From Coriobacteriales bacterium (lineage in GTDB: Bacteria > Actinomycetota > Coriobacteriia > Coriobacteriales > UBA8131): DNA of 7,230 nucleotides. Positions 6,489-7,230 of the stretch are shown one piece after another. The position numbers were made by a program, and so were the translations under genes. The notes beneath the pieces are model-generated. The model worked only from the letters and a program-made list of their open reading frames with translations. It did not search any database and had not been told where the DNA came from. Position 1 is the stretch's first letter, and the number at the start of each line of letters is the position of its first letter. The stretch spans positions 1 to 7,230 of the forward strand of contig JAIRZP010000036.1 of NCBI GenBank assembly GCA_031267175.1, read 5' to 3'.

Positions 6489-7109
6489 CTACAGGGTTCC
6501 GGCCTTTCGGGCGGCATCGACCTCGTCAAGCGCTTCCTGGGGAGTGGCATCGCAGCTTCCGGTGCCCCAGGTGAGCACGGACATCTCATCGCCCACGCGC
6601 ACGGTCCCTTCCTTGCGCACGACGCCGAAGATGCCCTCACGCGGAAAGATGCAGTCACCGGCCAGATGGTAGATGGCGCAGCGTGTGTGGCAGACCTTGC
6701 CTATCTGGCTGATCTCCACCTCTGTGTCGCCCACCTTGAAGACCGTGCCCACGGGCAGGGAGAAGAGCTCGATGCCCTCAGTGGTAAAGTTCTCGGCAAA
6801 GTCGCCTTCCTTGACGTCGAGGCCCAGTTCGCGGGCCCGCGCTATGGACTCCTCGGCGAGAAAACTCACCTGGCGGTGCCAGTCTCCGGCGTGAGCATCG
6901 CCCTCAAGCCCGCTGGAGAGCGCAATGTGTACGGAGCCTCCCTCGAGCGGGGCCTTGCGCGTACCCTTACGCTTTGAGGTATTGATAGAGGTAATCCTGC
7001 CGCGAGGAGGGGAATCGGGCAGGGTCGTAGGAGCGTCGGTCGAGGTCTGTGCCGGCACCTGGGTCGGAAGTACCTCAGCCACGGGAGGAGTGCTGTCTGT
7101 AGAGCCCAT
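6489..7109 (-). CDS. MOSC-domain protein (molybdenum cofactor/sulfur transfer related)
   Basis: This 206-residue protein has a MOSC domain from about residue 37 to 180. Characteristic parts are SGLEGDAHAGDWHRQVSF (66-83), with the family's G-D-x-H-x-G core, EGDFAENFTTEGI (101-113), and GKVCHTRCAIYHLAGDC (137-153) with Cys140, Cys144 and Cys153. MOSC domains are linked to molybdenum-cofactor sulfuration and metal-sulfur handling, and stand-alone members with this Cys-rich segment often sit with cofactor biosynthesis genes. Here the partner is a cysteine desulfurase downstream, suggesting it receives or channels sulfur; that is inference. Residues 1-36 are rich in Pro, Thr, Ser and Ala and lie outside the domain, giving an unusual leader with no clear signal peptide. 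The start at 7109 is supported by GAAAGG nine bases upstream; GTG at residue 18 is the alternative. Confidence 0.88.
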   Translation of the reverse strand: MGSTDSTPPVAEVLPTQVPAQTSTDAPTTLPDSPPRGRITSINTSKRKGTRKAPLEGGSVHIALSSGLEGDAHAGDWHRQVSFLAEESIARARELGLDVKEGDFAENFTTEGIELFSLPVGTVFKVGDTEVEISQIGKVCHTRCAIYHLAGDCIFPREGIFGVVRKEGTVRVGDEMSVLTWGTGSCDATPQEALDEVDAARKAGTL

Positions 7110-7230
7110 GAATCCATACCTTTCTTGTAGGGATTAAGGTAGTAGGCAGTATACCGCGTGCGCCCTCCAATTCCCAGCGTTTTGGTAGGAATTAGCGATG
7201 AGGTGACAAATTGTAATAATTTAGATGAGG
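7110..7230. other. Upstream region of the iron-sulfur/MOSC operon
   Basis: No gene is seen in the last 121 bp. It becomes AT-rich toward the edge. Two repeats are visible. AATTCC (7169-7174) and GGAATT (7188-7193) form an inverted pair 13 bp apart. AATTAGCGATGAGG (7190-7203) recurs nearly as AATTTAGATGAGG (7218-7230) in direct orientation. Either could be a regulator site, possibly for the Rrf2 protein encoded at the operon's end, but neither is a close match to the E. coli IscR sites. Confidence 0.3.
7148..7153 (-). promoter_or_regulatory. Candidate -10 element for the MOSC-nifS-iscU-rrf2 operon
   Basis: TATACT on the minus strand matches the -10 consensus at five of six positions and would start transcription about 30 bases before the MOSC ATG. 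No good -35 lies 16-18 bp upstream (the sequence there is near TGGGAA). Either the promoter is activator-dependent or another promoter beyond the window edge is used. Confidence 0.35.

Noticed and set aside
1..7230. CRISPR array, tRNA/rRNA, transposase or attachment sites
   Set aside because: No regularly spaced repeats, RNA-gene hallmarks, transposase motifs or terminal inverted repeats were seen.

Overview
The window is GC-rich and tightly packed. Overlapping ATGA gene junctions, a strong leaderless-type promoter, and a Tat signal of the kind found on respiratory flavoproteins of Eggerthella and Slackia relatives suggest an anaerobic actinobacterium. Class Coriobacteriia is my best guess. 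This rests on style, not on a marker gene.

Left edge (1-330): the first 38 codons of a minus-strand gene with a twin-arginine lipoprotein signal peptide run off the window. They are followed by about 215 bp of intergenic DNA. From 331 to about 600 there is a plus-strand fragment resembling the N-terminus of a MarR/OhrR-type regulator. It loses its reading frame before the DNA-binding helices, so I call it a decayed gene.

Centre, plus strand (597-4194): a three-gene unit encodes a PadR-family repressor, an ABC ATPase and a 782-residue double-FtsX permease, each gene overlapping the next by ATGA. The promoter is unusually readable: TTGACA, a 17-bp spacer and TATAGT, with a perfect 19-bp inverted repeat filling the spacer and -10. 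The predicted transcription start falls on the A of the padR ATG, so the mRNA is probably leaderless. The simplest model is an autoregulated efflux, lipid or peptide exporter induced when PadR binds a ligand.

Right half, minus strand (7109 down to 4264): four genes read in the order MOSC-domain protein, NifS/IscS-type cysteine desulfurase, IscU-type scaffold and Rrf2/IscR-type regulator. This is a minimal iron-sulfur assembly unit. The desulfurase frees sulfur from cysteine, the scaffold builds the cluster, and the regulator (which has candidate cluster-binding cysteines) probably senses cluster status. The MOSC protein suggests a link from desulfurase sulfur to molybdenum-cofactor or other sulfur-transfer chemistry. 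The two units converge at 4195-4263.

No RNA gene, CRISPR array, insertion sequence or wholly unknown system was seen. The points most worth following are the padR promoter/operator, the decayed MarR-like gene beside it, and the MOSC-first, regulator-last iron-sulfur operon.
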